DNA of 64,000 nucleotides from Chromobacterium haemolyticum DSM 19808 (lineage in GTDB: Bacteria; Pseudomonadota; Gammaproteobacteria; Burkholderiales; Chromobacteriaceae). How positions within the stretch are numbered: the first letter of the stretch is position 1; each line of letters opens with the position of its first letter. The stretch covers positions 1-64,000 of the forward strand of contig NZ_JONK01000005.1 in assembly GCF_000711885.1 (NCBI RefSeq), written 5' to 3'. The notes beneath the pieces were generated by a model, which saw only the letters and a program-made list of their open reading frames with translations, did no database searches and was not told the origin of the DNA. Of the stretch, positions 43,792-51,401 are shown piece by piece. The position numbers and the translations under genes are program-made.

Positions 43792-45659
43792 TATCGTGTT
43801 TTGAAATATAATGGAATGTAAAAGTCCATGTTTGCTGCAAGTCGCTCCGCTTCTTTTGTTACTTCAGCTCGAAACTTGGGAAGTATTTCGCGAGTGATAA
43901 TGTCAAGTGCGTTCCCGAATTTTTCCAGCCATTCCTCTGTAGATAGCGTGAGTTTTTCGTTGACGATAAAATCACGAAAAGCAATTAGGCGAGGAAGTAC
44001 ATGGCGAGTTATAATTGCATTTTTACAATAAAGGCAGCCCCATGGTTCATCGCATGGCGTGTTAGGCTCTCCACCTGGTCGATTTAAGAAGTCTCGGCAT
44101 GATGCAATAAATACATCTTGTTCTCCGCTAAGCACTTTTTTCGCTTTTTCTTCATCGGATGTAAGGATTTTTGTCGCTTCCGAAATTTTATCTTCTGGAA
44201 TAACTGTTGGTAGGCTAATCGATTTTAATGAGTTAATTCCATCGGCGACAGCGAGGTCGTGGATTGTTTTTGTGCTATCGTTATCTATATAATGATTGAT
44301 AGTTGTGTTGGCCAAGGCATGAGCTGCCTGTCTCATCGTTTTTTTGTAGCTTCCAGTTTTTTGGTAACCGTTGCTAAGCTTAGATACGCGCAGCGCTCGG
44401 CTATGGAGTTTCAGGGTCTCTCCGTGCTGATTTTTCAGTCCTCGCTGCTCAGCCCAACCTCCGGTGTGATTCATTAGATACTTTGCATAGCAGGCATCTA
44501 TTGGTTTTACGGGGGTTCCACGTGCGCCTACTGTCAAGCACAAAAACAAATAATCTTTATGTGAATAATCGGCAAACCGTACCAGTGGTTCGGTTATGCG
44601 CAACAAGGTCTTTATGATGGAAACGGCAGAATAAGGGCCATCGTCGTACAATGTGTTTTGCAATCGACGTTTTGAGCTTCTTCTTTTTTCGTAGTCTAGG
44701 ATGTAGCCAGCATCTAATGGTCTAAGACAATTTCTTTTCAGCTCGACAAGCGACGTTTCGTTTATTCCCAATCTTTTTCCCAGCAAATTTAGGAACGGAA
44801 GCATGTCATGGTTTAACGGATAGAGATGCCCATATATATCGGTCATACGATATTCCCCGCCAAAGCCTCCATTTGCTGATTTTACAAGCGAGGAATGGCC
44901 GTTTCTTAATTCATCATTTTTTATATACTGACCGTCGAGAATGTTCTGAACATACCAAAGTAGATTGGGGAGCTGGTTCCAAGGGCGTAGTTTATCATCT
45001 ACTTTTAAAATCCTACCGTTAATATAGTTGCGGCCTAAGTGTACCTCCCTTGGGTTTTTTCCTTGGGTGACGAGGTTTTTTCCCCGCTCGATTCGAGAGC
45101 AAATTTCATTTATAGAATTACGGCAGACCGCTTCGAGGTCTAATAACTCTGACGCCATGTATGGTTGAGTTTTGTCGCCATCCGAAATGCATTTGAAATT
45201 TCGCGGGGGTGTGTTTTTTATGCCCCATAAACCAATGGTTTTTCCCGCTTCCAATAGCCTTGCAATGTCACCATATCGACGTCGTCTTCTCTCTGATTTT
45301 CGATGCAGTGTCGAATCAACGAGATAGGACTTGTATCTTCGGAGGAATTTTTCATCAATGTCTTTCATCCGCATATCCGAGGGGAAGTTGTTTTCCTCGC
45401 AATATTTAAGAAAATCTCGTATTCCCGCAAAGTACGCCCCGAGACTTCGCGCCTCAGAAATATTGGCTAAATTGACGTGTTTATACAGTGAGGCAATTAA
45501 ATCACGAGCCAAGTCAGGATTTTTTTTGAACTCTTTCAAGTCAAGTTTTGCTCCAGGCCCCTGCAAATCTGGGTGGTTGAAAATCAAACTCCCTAGGATT
45601 TTGACGTTGTTATTTATAGAAGGGAGGTTCTTAAATTTAGATTCTTTTCCCATTTTCAA
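43791..45659 (-). CDS. Large tyrosine recombinase-like protein (second of the trio)
   Basis: A 622-aa protein of TnpB-like size. The C-terminal half has a degenerate recombinase domain: GARGTPVKPIDACYA where the first Arg would be, HSRALRVSKL (RALR replacing HxxR), and AHALANTTINHYI with a likely terminal Tyr. A Cys cluster follows (CDEPWGCLYCKNAIITRHVLP), similar to that of the 642-aa protein. It may be a structural partner rather than a full catalyst. It lies 95 bases after the 403-aa recombinase and directly before the 642-aa one. AT-rich like the whole module. Confidence 0.7.
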   Translation of the reverse strand: MKMGKESKFKNLPSINNNVKILGSLIFNHPDLQGPGAKLDLKEFKKNPDLARDLIASLYKHVNLANISEARSLGAYFAGIRDFLKYCEENNFPSDMRMKDIDEKFLRRYKSYLVDSTLHRKSERRRRRYGDIARLLEAGKTIGLWGIKNTPPRNFKCISDGDKTQPYMASELLDLEAVCRNSINEICSRIERGKNLVTQGKNPREVHLGRNYINGRILKVDDKLRPWNQLPNLLWYVQNILDGQYIKNDELRNGHSSLVKSANGGFGGEYRMTDIYGHLYPLNHDMLPFLNLLGKRLGINETSLVELKRNCLRPLDAGYILDYEKRRSSKRRLQNTLYDDGPYSAVSIIKTLLRITEPLVRFADYSHKDYLFLCLTVGARGTPVKPIDACYAKYLMNHTGGWAEQRGLKNQHGETLKLHSRALRVSKLSNGYQKTGSYKKTMRQAAHALANTTINHYIDNDSTKTIHDLAVADGINSLKSISLPTVIPEDKISEATKILTSDEEKAKKVLSGEQDVFIASCRDFLNRPGGEPNTPCDEPWGCLYCKNAIITRHVLPRLIAFRDFIVNEKLTLSTEEWLEKFGNALDIITREILPKFRAEVTKEAERLAANMDFYIPLYFKTR

Positions 45660-45754
45660 AATTTCAGTCAGAGCTATTATTTTGATTGTGTTTTGAGTTG
45701 CTACTGTCAGTTGACGGGTAAGTCTGCTGTAGACTGGTTATTTGTATTAGCAGA

Positions 45755-46966
45755 TTAGGTCATCATTTTTGTCCAATTTGTCAGGGCTTCTTCGACCATT
45801 TCTCGTGATTCGGGTGTGAACTCTAGGTATGTGAAAACTGTTTCGATGGATTTGTGACCAAGGAGCTTTTGAAGGGTGTGAAGAGGGTCGCCGATGAGCA
45901 TTTCGTACTTATCAGCTCCAGAGCCTTCAATACTTGGCTTCCTCATCTGCACAATCTCGATGAGTGCAGAAAGCATGATGGTCGAGTAGATGTGGCGGCA
46001 GCCATGTGGTGTCAATTTGATTCCTGTTGCCTTGGATGCTTCTTGGAAGATGTCTTCAACCATACGTTTGGTTAGAGGACTTCCGCTCTCGGATAGAAAC
46101 ACCTTCGTCGGAACCATCTTTGAGCCGTGCTTCTTCACACTTTTTTCAACAGCAGCCTCTCGGTCTTCTTCCATATAAAATTGGATGGACCGGACGATAC
46201 GCTTCGGTATTGGTACTGTTCGCTTCTTCTTACCTTTACCAACGACAGTAACTGGGACGACATTCCGTCCGACATATATAGATGAGTCAGGGTCGGGAAT
46301 TGTGTAGATAGTTAGGCCTAATGCCTCGGAAATACGAAATCCGCTGCAGATAAGTAATTCAATAAGCGCAATGTTACGCTGAGAGTGTTCTTTTATAGCA
46401 AGAAAGGGACGCCAATGGTGTTTGAATTGATTAATGCTTATGAAATTAATTGGCTTGGGTGTGAACTTTATCAATAAGTCGCTGACTTTATTTTTCTCTC
46501 CGTGGTGACGAGAATGCGAAATTCGATATGAAAAAGGCAGCTCGGATATAAGCTTCTGTTTTAGCGCATATTCATACATATGTACCAGAACAATCTGAAT
46601 GCGATTCCATGTGTTATCTTCCACCTTTTTTAGTGTGGTAGTGCCTAGCGTTTTTATTCTGTAGTAATCATTTAAATGTTCACTGCTCGCATTTAGCCAC
46701 GGAATAGAGCGAGCATCTGAGAAGTCCAGATATTCAGCGGCAGTGTAGGCGTAGCTTTTCCACGTATTCGGGCTATCTCTTCGTGGAGCAATTAGATATC
46801 GGCAGAATCCGTTTAAGTGTTCATCGTAATTGAAGTCGTCGTCGAGAAAAAAAGGATGGCCATCCGGTATGCCCAGATTTCTTTGTATTTTTAGATACTC
46901 GTCACGCTCCCGCTTGGGAAGCGTATCGAATAGTTTTGACTCTAAAAAATGTAAGTTCGGCCGCAT
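45755..46966 (-). CDS. Tyrosine recombinase, TnpA-like (first of the trio)
   Basis: A 403-aa recombinase with a complete catalytic set: Arg in LLICSGFRISEALGL, Lys in GKGKKKRTVPI, TPHGCRHIYST (HxxR), LLGHKSIETVFTYLEF (His and Tyr nucleophile). An N-terminal SAM-like DNA-binding domain (about 40-150) precedes it. It is the first gene of the recombination module, nearest the right end. Size and order match Tn554 TnpA. It is the best candidate for the active integrase/excisionase. Confidence 0.88.
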   Translation of the reverse strand: MRPNLHFLESKLFDTLPKRERDEYLKIQRNLGIPDGHPFFLDDDFNYDEHLNGFCRYLIAPRRDSPNTWKSYAYTAAEYLDFSDARSIPWLNASSEHLNDYYRIKTLGTTTLKKVEDNTWNRIQIVLVHMYEYALKQKLISELPFSYRISHSRHHGEKNKVSDLLIKFTPKPINFISINQFKHHWRPFLAIKEHSQRNIALIELLICSGFRISEALGLTIYTIPDPDSSIYVGRNVVPVTVVGKGKKKRTVPIPKRIVRSIQFYMEEDREAAVEKSVKKHGSKMVPTKVFLSESGSPLTKRMVEDIFQEASKATGIKLTPHGCRHIYSTIMLSALIEIVQMRKPSIEGSGADKYEMLIGDPLHTLQKLLGHKSIETVFTYLEFTPESREMVEEALTNWTKMMT

Positions 46967-47441
46967 GATGAGACATCTCTTTCAGAAGATTTGTCTCACA
47001 ATCTAAAGCACTGCGAACAGAAAGTGGAGTGATGCGGCGCTGTTTTTGAAATTTTCCCGCTGTGTATAGCGTGAAATATATTATTTGCAAAGTGATTTGT
47101 TGCAAAAATGACGCGGCTAATCTAATGGCTTGCGCAGATATATGTCGATACGCATCAACCGCGGGCCAATTTTTGAGCGCTACCTGGTTATGCCGCCTGG
47201 CTCAGAGAATTCGTCAGCTACCGGCTGCCCAGGTGTTTAGCAAGTATTCGAATGTGGAGAGGGGGATGCGTACAGCAAGCATGGTTACCATATTGGTCAC
47301 AATAAACTATTTCTGCTTGTCTGTCATCGAGATGGCGTTCTCGAGCATTGCGTTTAGGCTCGAGGCTAATCGTTTACTGATACAGCTGAGACAGTTCTCA
47401 TGGCTGCGTTAATAAACGAGAAAGGATTGAATTTATGCTTT
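46967..47441. other. right end of the element, no supported gene
   Basis: A 116-codon frame at 47062-47412 has no ribosome site or known domain and is probably chance. TTGTCTCAC (about 46991) and CTGAGACAG (47386-47394) are further copies of the end-repeat word. Confidence 0.4.
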
Positions 47442-47489
47442 GATTCAGCCTATTTGAGGCATTTGAGACAGGTATTTTAATTGCGCATA
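47442..47489 (-). repeat. right end repeats of the element
   Basis: TGCGCATA (47482-47489), TTGAGACA (47463-47470) and GATTCAGCC (47442-47450) are the inverted forms of the left-end TATGCGCA, TGTCTCAA and GGCTGAAAC, in the same order from the tip inward. Spacing differs by a few bases. Confidence 0.65.
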
Positions 47490-47491
47490 AC

Positions 47492-47746
47492 CACCAGGTT
47501 GCCCAACACGATGCCGTGTTTGTGGCCAAGACCGGAGCGCGGTAGCAGCATGGCGGCCAGGTTGGGGTTGGCGATATGGATGGCCATGCCGGTGGGGATC
47601 AACTGGGTTTCGCCCGGAGCAATGGTGATGTCCTGCTCGATGGCTGCGCGCAGGTCAAGCCCGGCCGAACCCGGCGTCGCGTAGTTGGGCAGGTTTTGTT
47701 TCAGACGCGGGTCCAAAATCTTGACGTCGATGACGGGTTTTTTCAT
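47492..47746 (-). pseudogene. dut: N-terminal fragment of native dUTPase gene
   Basis: The first 85 codons of the native dut: motif 1 [11 protein letters not shown] and motif 2 [11 protein letters not shown], ending GNLV at the GTG of 47492-47494. The frame then reads four residues of element DNA (VMRN) to a stop at 47477. Motifs 3-5 are at 13589-13789. It follows coaBC at 48 bases in the conserved coaBC-dut order and keeps its ribosome site, so an inactive 89-aa peptide is probably still made. Confidence 0.92.
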
Positions 47747-47794
47747 GAGAGTCCTTTCGTGTCGGCTGCGCGAGGCAGCCGCGGTGTCGATTGC

Positions 47795-48979
47795 TTATCG
47801 GTTTTGCGGCAACAGCTTGGCCAGGTGTTCGACAATGGCTCTGGCCACGTCCGGCTTGGGCATGCTGGGCAGGGAGTGAGGGCCGTCCCGGTCCAGCAGC
47901 ACCACCTGATTGTCGTCGGCGCCCATGGCTTGCTGCGCCAAGTTGGCCACCAGCAGCGGCAGTTTCTTGCGCTGGCGCTTGGCTTCGGCGAACTCCAGCA
48001 GGTTCTGGCTTTCCGCCGCGAAGCCAACGCAGAACGGGGCGGCGGGCAGGGAAGCGACGGTGGCGAGAATGTCCGGGTTTTCCTCCAGCTCCAGGGTAGG
48101 CGGCGTGGCGCCTTTCTTGATCTTGTGGGCCGACGGGTTCTTGACCCGGTAATCGGCCACCGCCGCCACGGAAATGAAAATATCGCTTTGGCCCACTTCG
48201 GCCATCACCGCATCGTGCATTTGCCGGGCGCTGGCCGCATCGACGCGACGCATGCCCAGCGGGGCCTCCATGCCGGTGGGACCGGAGATCAGGGTGACTT
48301 CGGCGCCGGCGTCGCGGCAGGCGCGCGCCAGCGCGTAGCCCATCTTGCCAGAGCTGATGTTGGTGATGCCGCGCACCGTGTCTATGGCCTCGTAGCTGGG
48401 GCCGGCGGTGAGCAGAACCTTCTTCCCGGCCAGCACCTTGGCGCAGAAAAACCCTTCCAGCAATTCCGCGATCTCTTCCGGCTCCAGCATGCGACCTTCG
48501 CCGGTTTCGCCGCAGGCCTGGGCGCCGTTGGCTGGTCCGAAGACAGCGACGCCGTCGGCGCGCAACTGCGCCATATTGCGCTGATTGGGCGGATTGTCCC
48601 ACATTTGCCGGTTCATCGCCGGCGCCACGATCAGCGGACAAGCGCGGGCGGCGGCCAGCGTGGACAGCAGGTCGTCGCAGGCACCATGGGCCAGCTTGAA
48701 CAAGGTGTTGGCGGTGGCCGGCGCAATCAGGAAAACATCGGCGCGGCGCGATAGATCGATATGGGCCATTGCGTTGCTGGGCCGTTCGTCCCAGAGGTCG
48801 GTGTACACCGCGTGGCCGGACAAGGCCTGGAATGTGGCCGGGGTCACGAAGCGCGTGGCCGACGCCGTCATCACCACTTCCACGCTGTGGCCGGCTTTGA
48901 CGAGAAGGCGGGTCAACTCCGCCGCCTTGTAGGCGGCGACGCCGCCGGTAATGCCTAGCAGAATTTTCTTGCTTGTCAT
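47795..48979 (-). CDS. coaBC: Bifunctional phosphopantothenoylcysteine decarboxylase/synthase
   Basis: A 394-aa two-domain coenzyme A biosynthesis enzyme. The N-terminal flavoprotein (CoaC) has GITGGVAAYKAAEL, the catalytic His in AMAHIDLSR, the substrate clamp APAMNRQMWDNP and the Cys in ACGETGEGRM. The C-terminal CoaB part begins near 190 with TAGPSYEAIDTVRGITN and has the KIKKG lysines near 290. It turns 4'-phosphopantothenate and cysteine into 4'-phosphopantetheine. It is upstream in one operon with the interrupted dut and divergent from radC. Confidence 0.96.
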   Translation of the reverse strand: MTSKKILLGITGGVAAYKAAELTRLLVKAGHSVEVVMTASATRFVTPATFQALSGHAVYTDLWDERPSNAMAHIDLSRRADVFLIAPATANTLFKLAHGACDDLLSTLAAARACPLIVAPAMNRQMWDNPPNQRNMAQLRADGVAVFGPANGAQACGETGEGRMLEPEEIAELLEGFFCAKVLAGKKVLLTAGPSYEAIDTVRGITNISSGKMGYALARACRDAGAEVTLISGPTGMEAPLGMRRVDAASARQMHDAVMAEVGQSDIFISVAAVADYRVKNPSAHKIKKGATPPTLELEENPDILATVASLPAAPFCVGFAAESQNLLEFAEAKRQRKKLPLLVANLAQQAMGADDNQVVLLDRDGPHSLPSMPKPDVARAIVEHLAKLLPQNR

Positions 48980-49136
48980 GGGCTTGTCGCAACAGGCGGT
49001 AAATGTCCAATTTTAGCGGATTTCCACGGACTGAGCGCGCTGGCCGGCATGTGGCTTCGATGATATGGTAGGCCATGCTTCATCGCGTTTGGTCTGACCC
49101 CGAAAACAGTGCTATAGCCAGAGGAGGAGCGTGCAG

Positions 49137-49811
49137 ATGTCTATCGCCCATTGGCCGGAGGCCGAGCGTCCCCGTGAAAAGCTGTTGGCCCAGGGGGCGG
49201 CCGCGCTGTCGGACTCGGAATTGCTCGCCATCTTTTTGCGTACCGGCATGCGGGGCCTGAGCGCGGTGGAGATGGCCAGACAGTTGATGCTGGACTTTGG
49301 CTCGCTGTCCGGCTTGCTCAACGCCAGTTTTGACGAGTTTCGGGCTCGCCGGGGTTTGGGCGCCGCCAAGTACGCGCAGTTGATGGCTTGCAAGGAGTTG
49401 GCGCAGCGGGCTTTGGCCGAGGACATGAGCCTGACGGACGCCTTGCGCAATCCTCGACAGGTGCGCGACTTCCTGAGGCTGGCGATTGCGGACAAGGACG
49501 TGGAGGTGTTCGTCGCCGTATTCCTGACTGTGCAGAATCGTGTGATAGCGGTAGAAGAGTTGTTTCGAGGCACCCTGACCGAAACCAGGGTCTATCCGCG
49601 CGAACTGGTGCGGCGGGCCCTGGCCAATAACGCGGCGGGGGTGATCATTGCTCATAACCATCCATCCGGCGTATGCGAACCATCCGCCGCCGATCATTCT
49701 CTAACCAATACATTAAAAGCTGCGCTGCAGTTGGTCGATATAAGGTTGCTGGATCACTTCGTCGTGACCGGCGCGCGGGCGGAATCCTTTGCCGAACGCG
49801 GCTGGCTGTAG
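49137..49811 (+). CDS. radC: RadC family JAMM-domain protein
   Basis: A 224-aa protein with an N-terminal HhH-like part (GAAALSDSELLAIFLRTGM) and a C-terminal JAMM domain with HNHPSG and the downstream Asp (EPSAAD). The ATG at 49137 is 7 bases after GGAGGAG; a GTG two codons earlier is less likely. It is intact and divergent from coaBC, the usual arrangement. Despite its old name a role in DNA repair is not established. Notably, Tn554 itself inserts in staphylococcal radC, whereas the element here chose dut two genes away. Confidence 0.93.
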   Translation: MSIAHWPEAERPREKLLAQGAAALSDSELLAIFLRTGMRGLSAVEMARQLMLDFGSLSGLLNASFDEFRARRGLGAAKYAQLMACKELAQRALAEDMSLTDALRNPRQVRDFLRLAIADKDVEVFVAVFLTVQNRVIAVEELFRGTLTETRVYPRELVRRALANNAAGVIIAHNHPSGVCEPSAADHSLTNTLKAALQLVDIRLLDHFVVTGARAESFAERGWL

Positions 49812-49911
49812 GCGTTGAGACGTTGCGGGCAGCGCTCGTGGCGTCTGGAACCGGTGCCGCGTTTGCTGTCTTGTTGGACCTTGTCTCTCACCGCATCATT
49901 AGGAGGTCGCC

Positions 49912-50163
49912 ATGAACATCCTGCGTCTGCTGAATGAGTCCGACTATATTCAGGTTAACAATCAGTTCGTGAAACCGGATTTCCACACGGCTTCCGAAGA
50001 GTTTTCCGATGACGACGATGTGGTGCTGGAAGCCAATCTGGATGGCCAGGAGTTGGTGTTGACCGTGGCGGATCTAGAGGAGGCGACGCCGCTGGCCGAT
50101 GGCGGCTTTTGGCTGGAAGGCATTGGTTATTTGCGTTTCCTTTCACAGCAGAATCTGCATTGA
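49912..50163 (+). CDS. Hypothetical acidic small protein
   Basis: An 83-aa acidic protein (MNILRLLNESDYIQVNN..., with EEFSDDDDVVLEANLDG). AGGAGG precedes the ATG at good spacing and a hairpin follows it, so it is a real gene. No domain is recognised. It lies 100 bases after radC in the same direction. It is probably a small conserved protein of this lineage. Confidence 0.7.
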   Translation: MNILRLLNESDYIQVNNQFVKPDFHTASEEFSDDDDVVLEANLDGQELVLTVADLEEATPLADGGFWLEGIGYLRFLSQQNLH

Positions 50164-50184
50164 GTTCATCCGAAGCGTCATGCT

Positions 50185-50212
50185 AACAGGCCCGGCGATG
50201 TCCGGGCCTGTT
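50185..50212 (+). terminator. hairpin terminator
   Basis: AACAGGCCCGG and CCGGGCCTGTT make an 11-bp stem with a 6-base loop, 22 bases after the small acidic-protein gene. The T run is poor (GCATTG), so efficiency is uncertain. Confidence 0.6.
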
Positions 50213-50318
50213 GCATTGTGGCGCCCCCCGCTGCTCCGCTTGATTTGGCTCAAATAGCGACCGGGGCGAAAGCTGTTACAGTGCGGTGTTTATTTGATAG
50301 TCATATTTGGGTGGCCGC

Positions 50319-50696
50319 ATGGAACAGATCAAAGTTGGCATGATAGGCGCGGGTGAAACCGGAACGCCGCTGTTGCGGCAGTTGTTGGACGCGTCGTTTG
50401 TCGTAATGGTGGGCGTGGCGGACTTGAACCTGGATTCGCCGGGCATTCTGCTGGCCCAGCAACGCGGCATTTCCGTCACGGATAATTTCATCGAGTTGGC
50501 AGAGCAGGGCAGCAGCATCGACATCATCATCGACGTGACCGGCTCGCGCAAAGTGCGTGAGGACTTGCGCCGTTACATGCAGTTTTCCGGCAATACCCAC
50601 ACGGTGATCGTTCACGAACGCGTCGCCTTGCTGATGCTGTCCTTGGGCGCGGGCAAGCTGGTGACGACCCGGCATGACGATTCGCTGGCGTATTGA
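50319..50696 (+). CDS. Rossmann-fold oxidoreductase-like protein
   Basis: A 125-aa protein beginning with an NAD(P)-binding loop (IKVGMIGAGETGTPLLRQLL) and reading on as VGVADLNLDSPGILLAQQRG and IDIIIDVTGS. It is only a dinucleotide-binding domain, like the first part of homoserine-dehydrogenase-type enzymes, with no catalytic domain, so it may be a sensor or regulator of NAD(P). A TTG four codons upstream is an alternative start. A strong terminator follows. Confidence 0.65.
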   Translation: MEQIKVGMIGAGETGTPLLRQLLDASFVVMVGVADLNLDSPGILLAQQRGISVTDNFIELAEQGSSIDIIIDVTGSRKVREDLRRYMQFSGNTHTVIVHERVALLMLSLGAGKLVTTRHDDSLAY

Positions 50697-50750
50697 TTGA
50701 GAAATCCAGGATTTGACTGGCGGGGCAGCTGGTTGAATTTTGAGGACGCT

Positions 50751-50776
50751 GGGGGGCTTTCGCCCCCCTTTTTTTA
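50751..50776 (+). terminator. intrinsic terminator
   Basis: GGGGGG-CTTTCG-CCCCCC followed by a run of T (50751-50776), 54 bases after the Rossmann-fold gene. Confidence 0.92.
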
Positions 50777-50926
50777 TTCTCGGCGACTCCTCTCCGCAGC
50801 TCGATCGGGCTGCTCTTTCATGCTCAGGTGCTATATTTTGATGGCGGCGTTGACGCCGCGCATATTCTGAAGTCCCGGACAAAGCATCCGGGGGCGGCTG
50901 TAGTTTCCATTTGATGGGGGGTATTC

Positions 50927-51385
50927 ATGCAGACGTCTTTCATGGCGGGGCCAGCCTTGTTGCTTGGCCTTAGCCTGTTCTCCGGCCCCGCCTTGGCCAC
51001 TTTGGGGCAACCCTTGCCGGCGGGGCGCGCGGCTGCCGCTCCGCAAGCGCTAGCCTTGAAGGCTGGGTCGTCGGCGCTCTATTCCGTGGCGCAGAGCCGG
51101 GACGAGGCCGGCCGCCTCATCCGCGAGTTTGTTCGGCAGGCGGACGGCGTGGTGTTCGCGGTGACGTGGCAGGGCGCGTTGCTGCCGGACATGAGGCAGC
51201 TGCTTGGCGACTACTTTTCCAGTTATGTTTCCTCTCAACAGTCCAATCGGGCGGGGCTTAATCGCTTGGAGGGGCGAAAGGCGGGGCTGACGGTGATCTC
51301 CGGCGGGCGCGCTCGCGCTTTCTTTGGTCTGGCTTATGTCCCCGCGCTGGTGCCGGTGGGACTCGACATCGATCAACTCAAGTAA
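50927..51385 (+). CDS. DUF2844-family exported protein
   Basis: A 152-aa protein with a signal peptide cleaved near GPALATLG (about residue 24). The rest, with VFAVTWQGALLPDMRQLLGDYF and GLTVISGGRARAFFGLAYVPALVP, fits the DUF2844 family. It lies 16 bases before a DUF3443 gene, and the two families are usually found as a pair in betaproteobacteria. It probably acts in the periplasm or outside. Function is unknown. Confidence 0.75.
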   Translation: MQTSFMAGPALLLGLSLFSGPALATLGQPLPAGRAAAAPQALALKAGSSALYSVAQSRDEAGRLIREFVRQADGVVFAVTWQGALLPDMRQLLGDYFSSYVSSQQSNRAGLNRLEGRKAGLTVISGGRARAFFGLAYVPALVPVGLDIDQLK

Positions 51386-51401
51386 TTGGGGCGGGGGCGA
51401 G

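Larger units (their letters stand above)
13790..47491. mobile_element. 33.7-kb Tn554-like tyrosine-recombinase element inserted in dut
   Basis: The element is bounded by the two halves of the native dut gene. It has inverted end words (TATGCGCA at 13796-13803, TGCGCATA at 47482-47489) and subterminal TGTCTCAA copies. The right end carries three overlapping or adjacent recombinase genes and a small HTH/coiled-coil gene, the TnpA-TnpB-TnpC style of Tn554. Cargo includes a replacement dut, a ubiquitin-like-conjugation defence operon, a T6SS effector cassette and a large helicase-nuclease. Several blocks are AT-rich compared with the flanks. No target duplication longer than a few bases is seen, as expected for this class. 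The exact crossover bases cannot be fixed without an empty site. Confidence 0.9.

Noticed and set aside
47062-47412. 116-codon frame at the right end of the element
   Set aside because: No ribosome site, no domain, Cys-rich odd composition; probably chance in a control region.
13790-47491. CRISPR arrays or a Tn7-type tnsABC/tniABQ set in the element
   Set aside because: No regularly spaced repeats and no DDE transposase genes were found; recombination genes are of the tyrosine type.
49137-49811. radC as the insertion target, as for Tn554
   Set aside because: radC is intact; the interrupted gene is dut.
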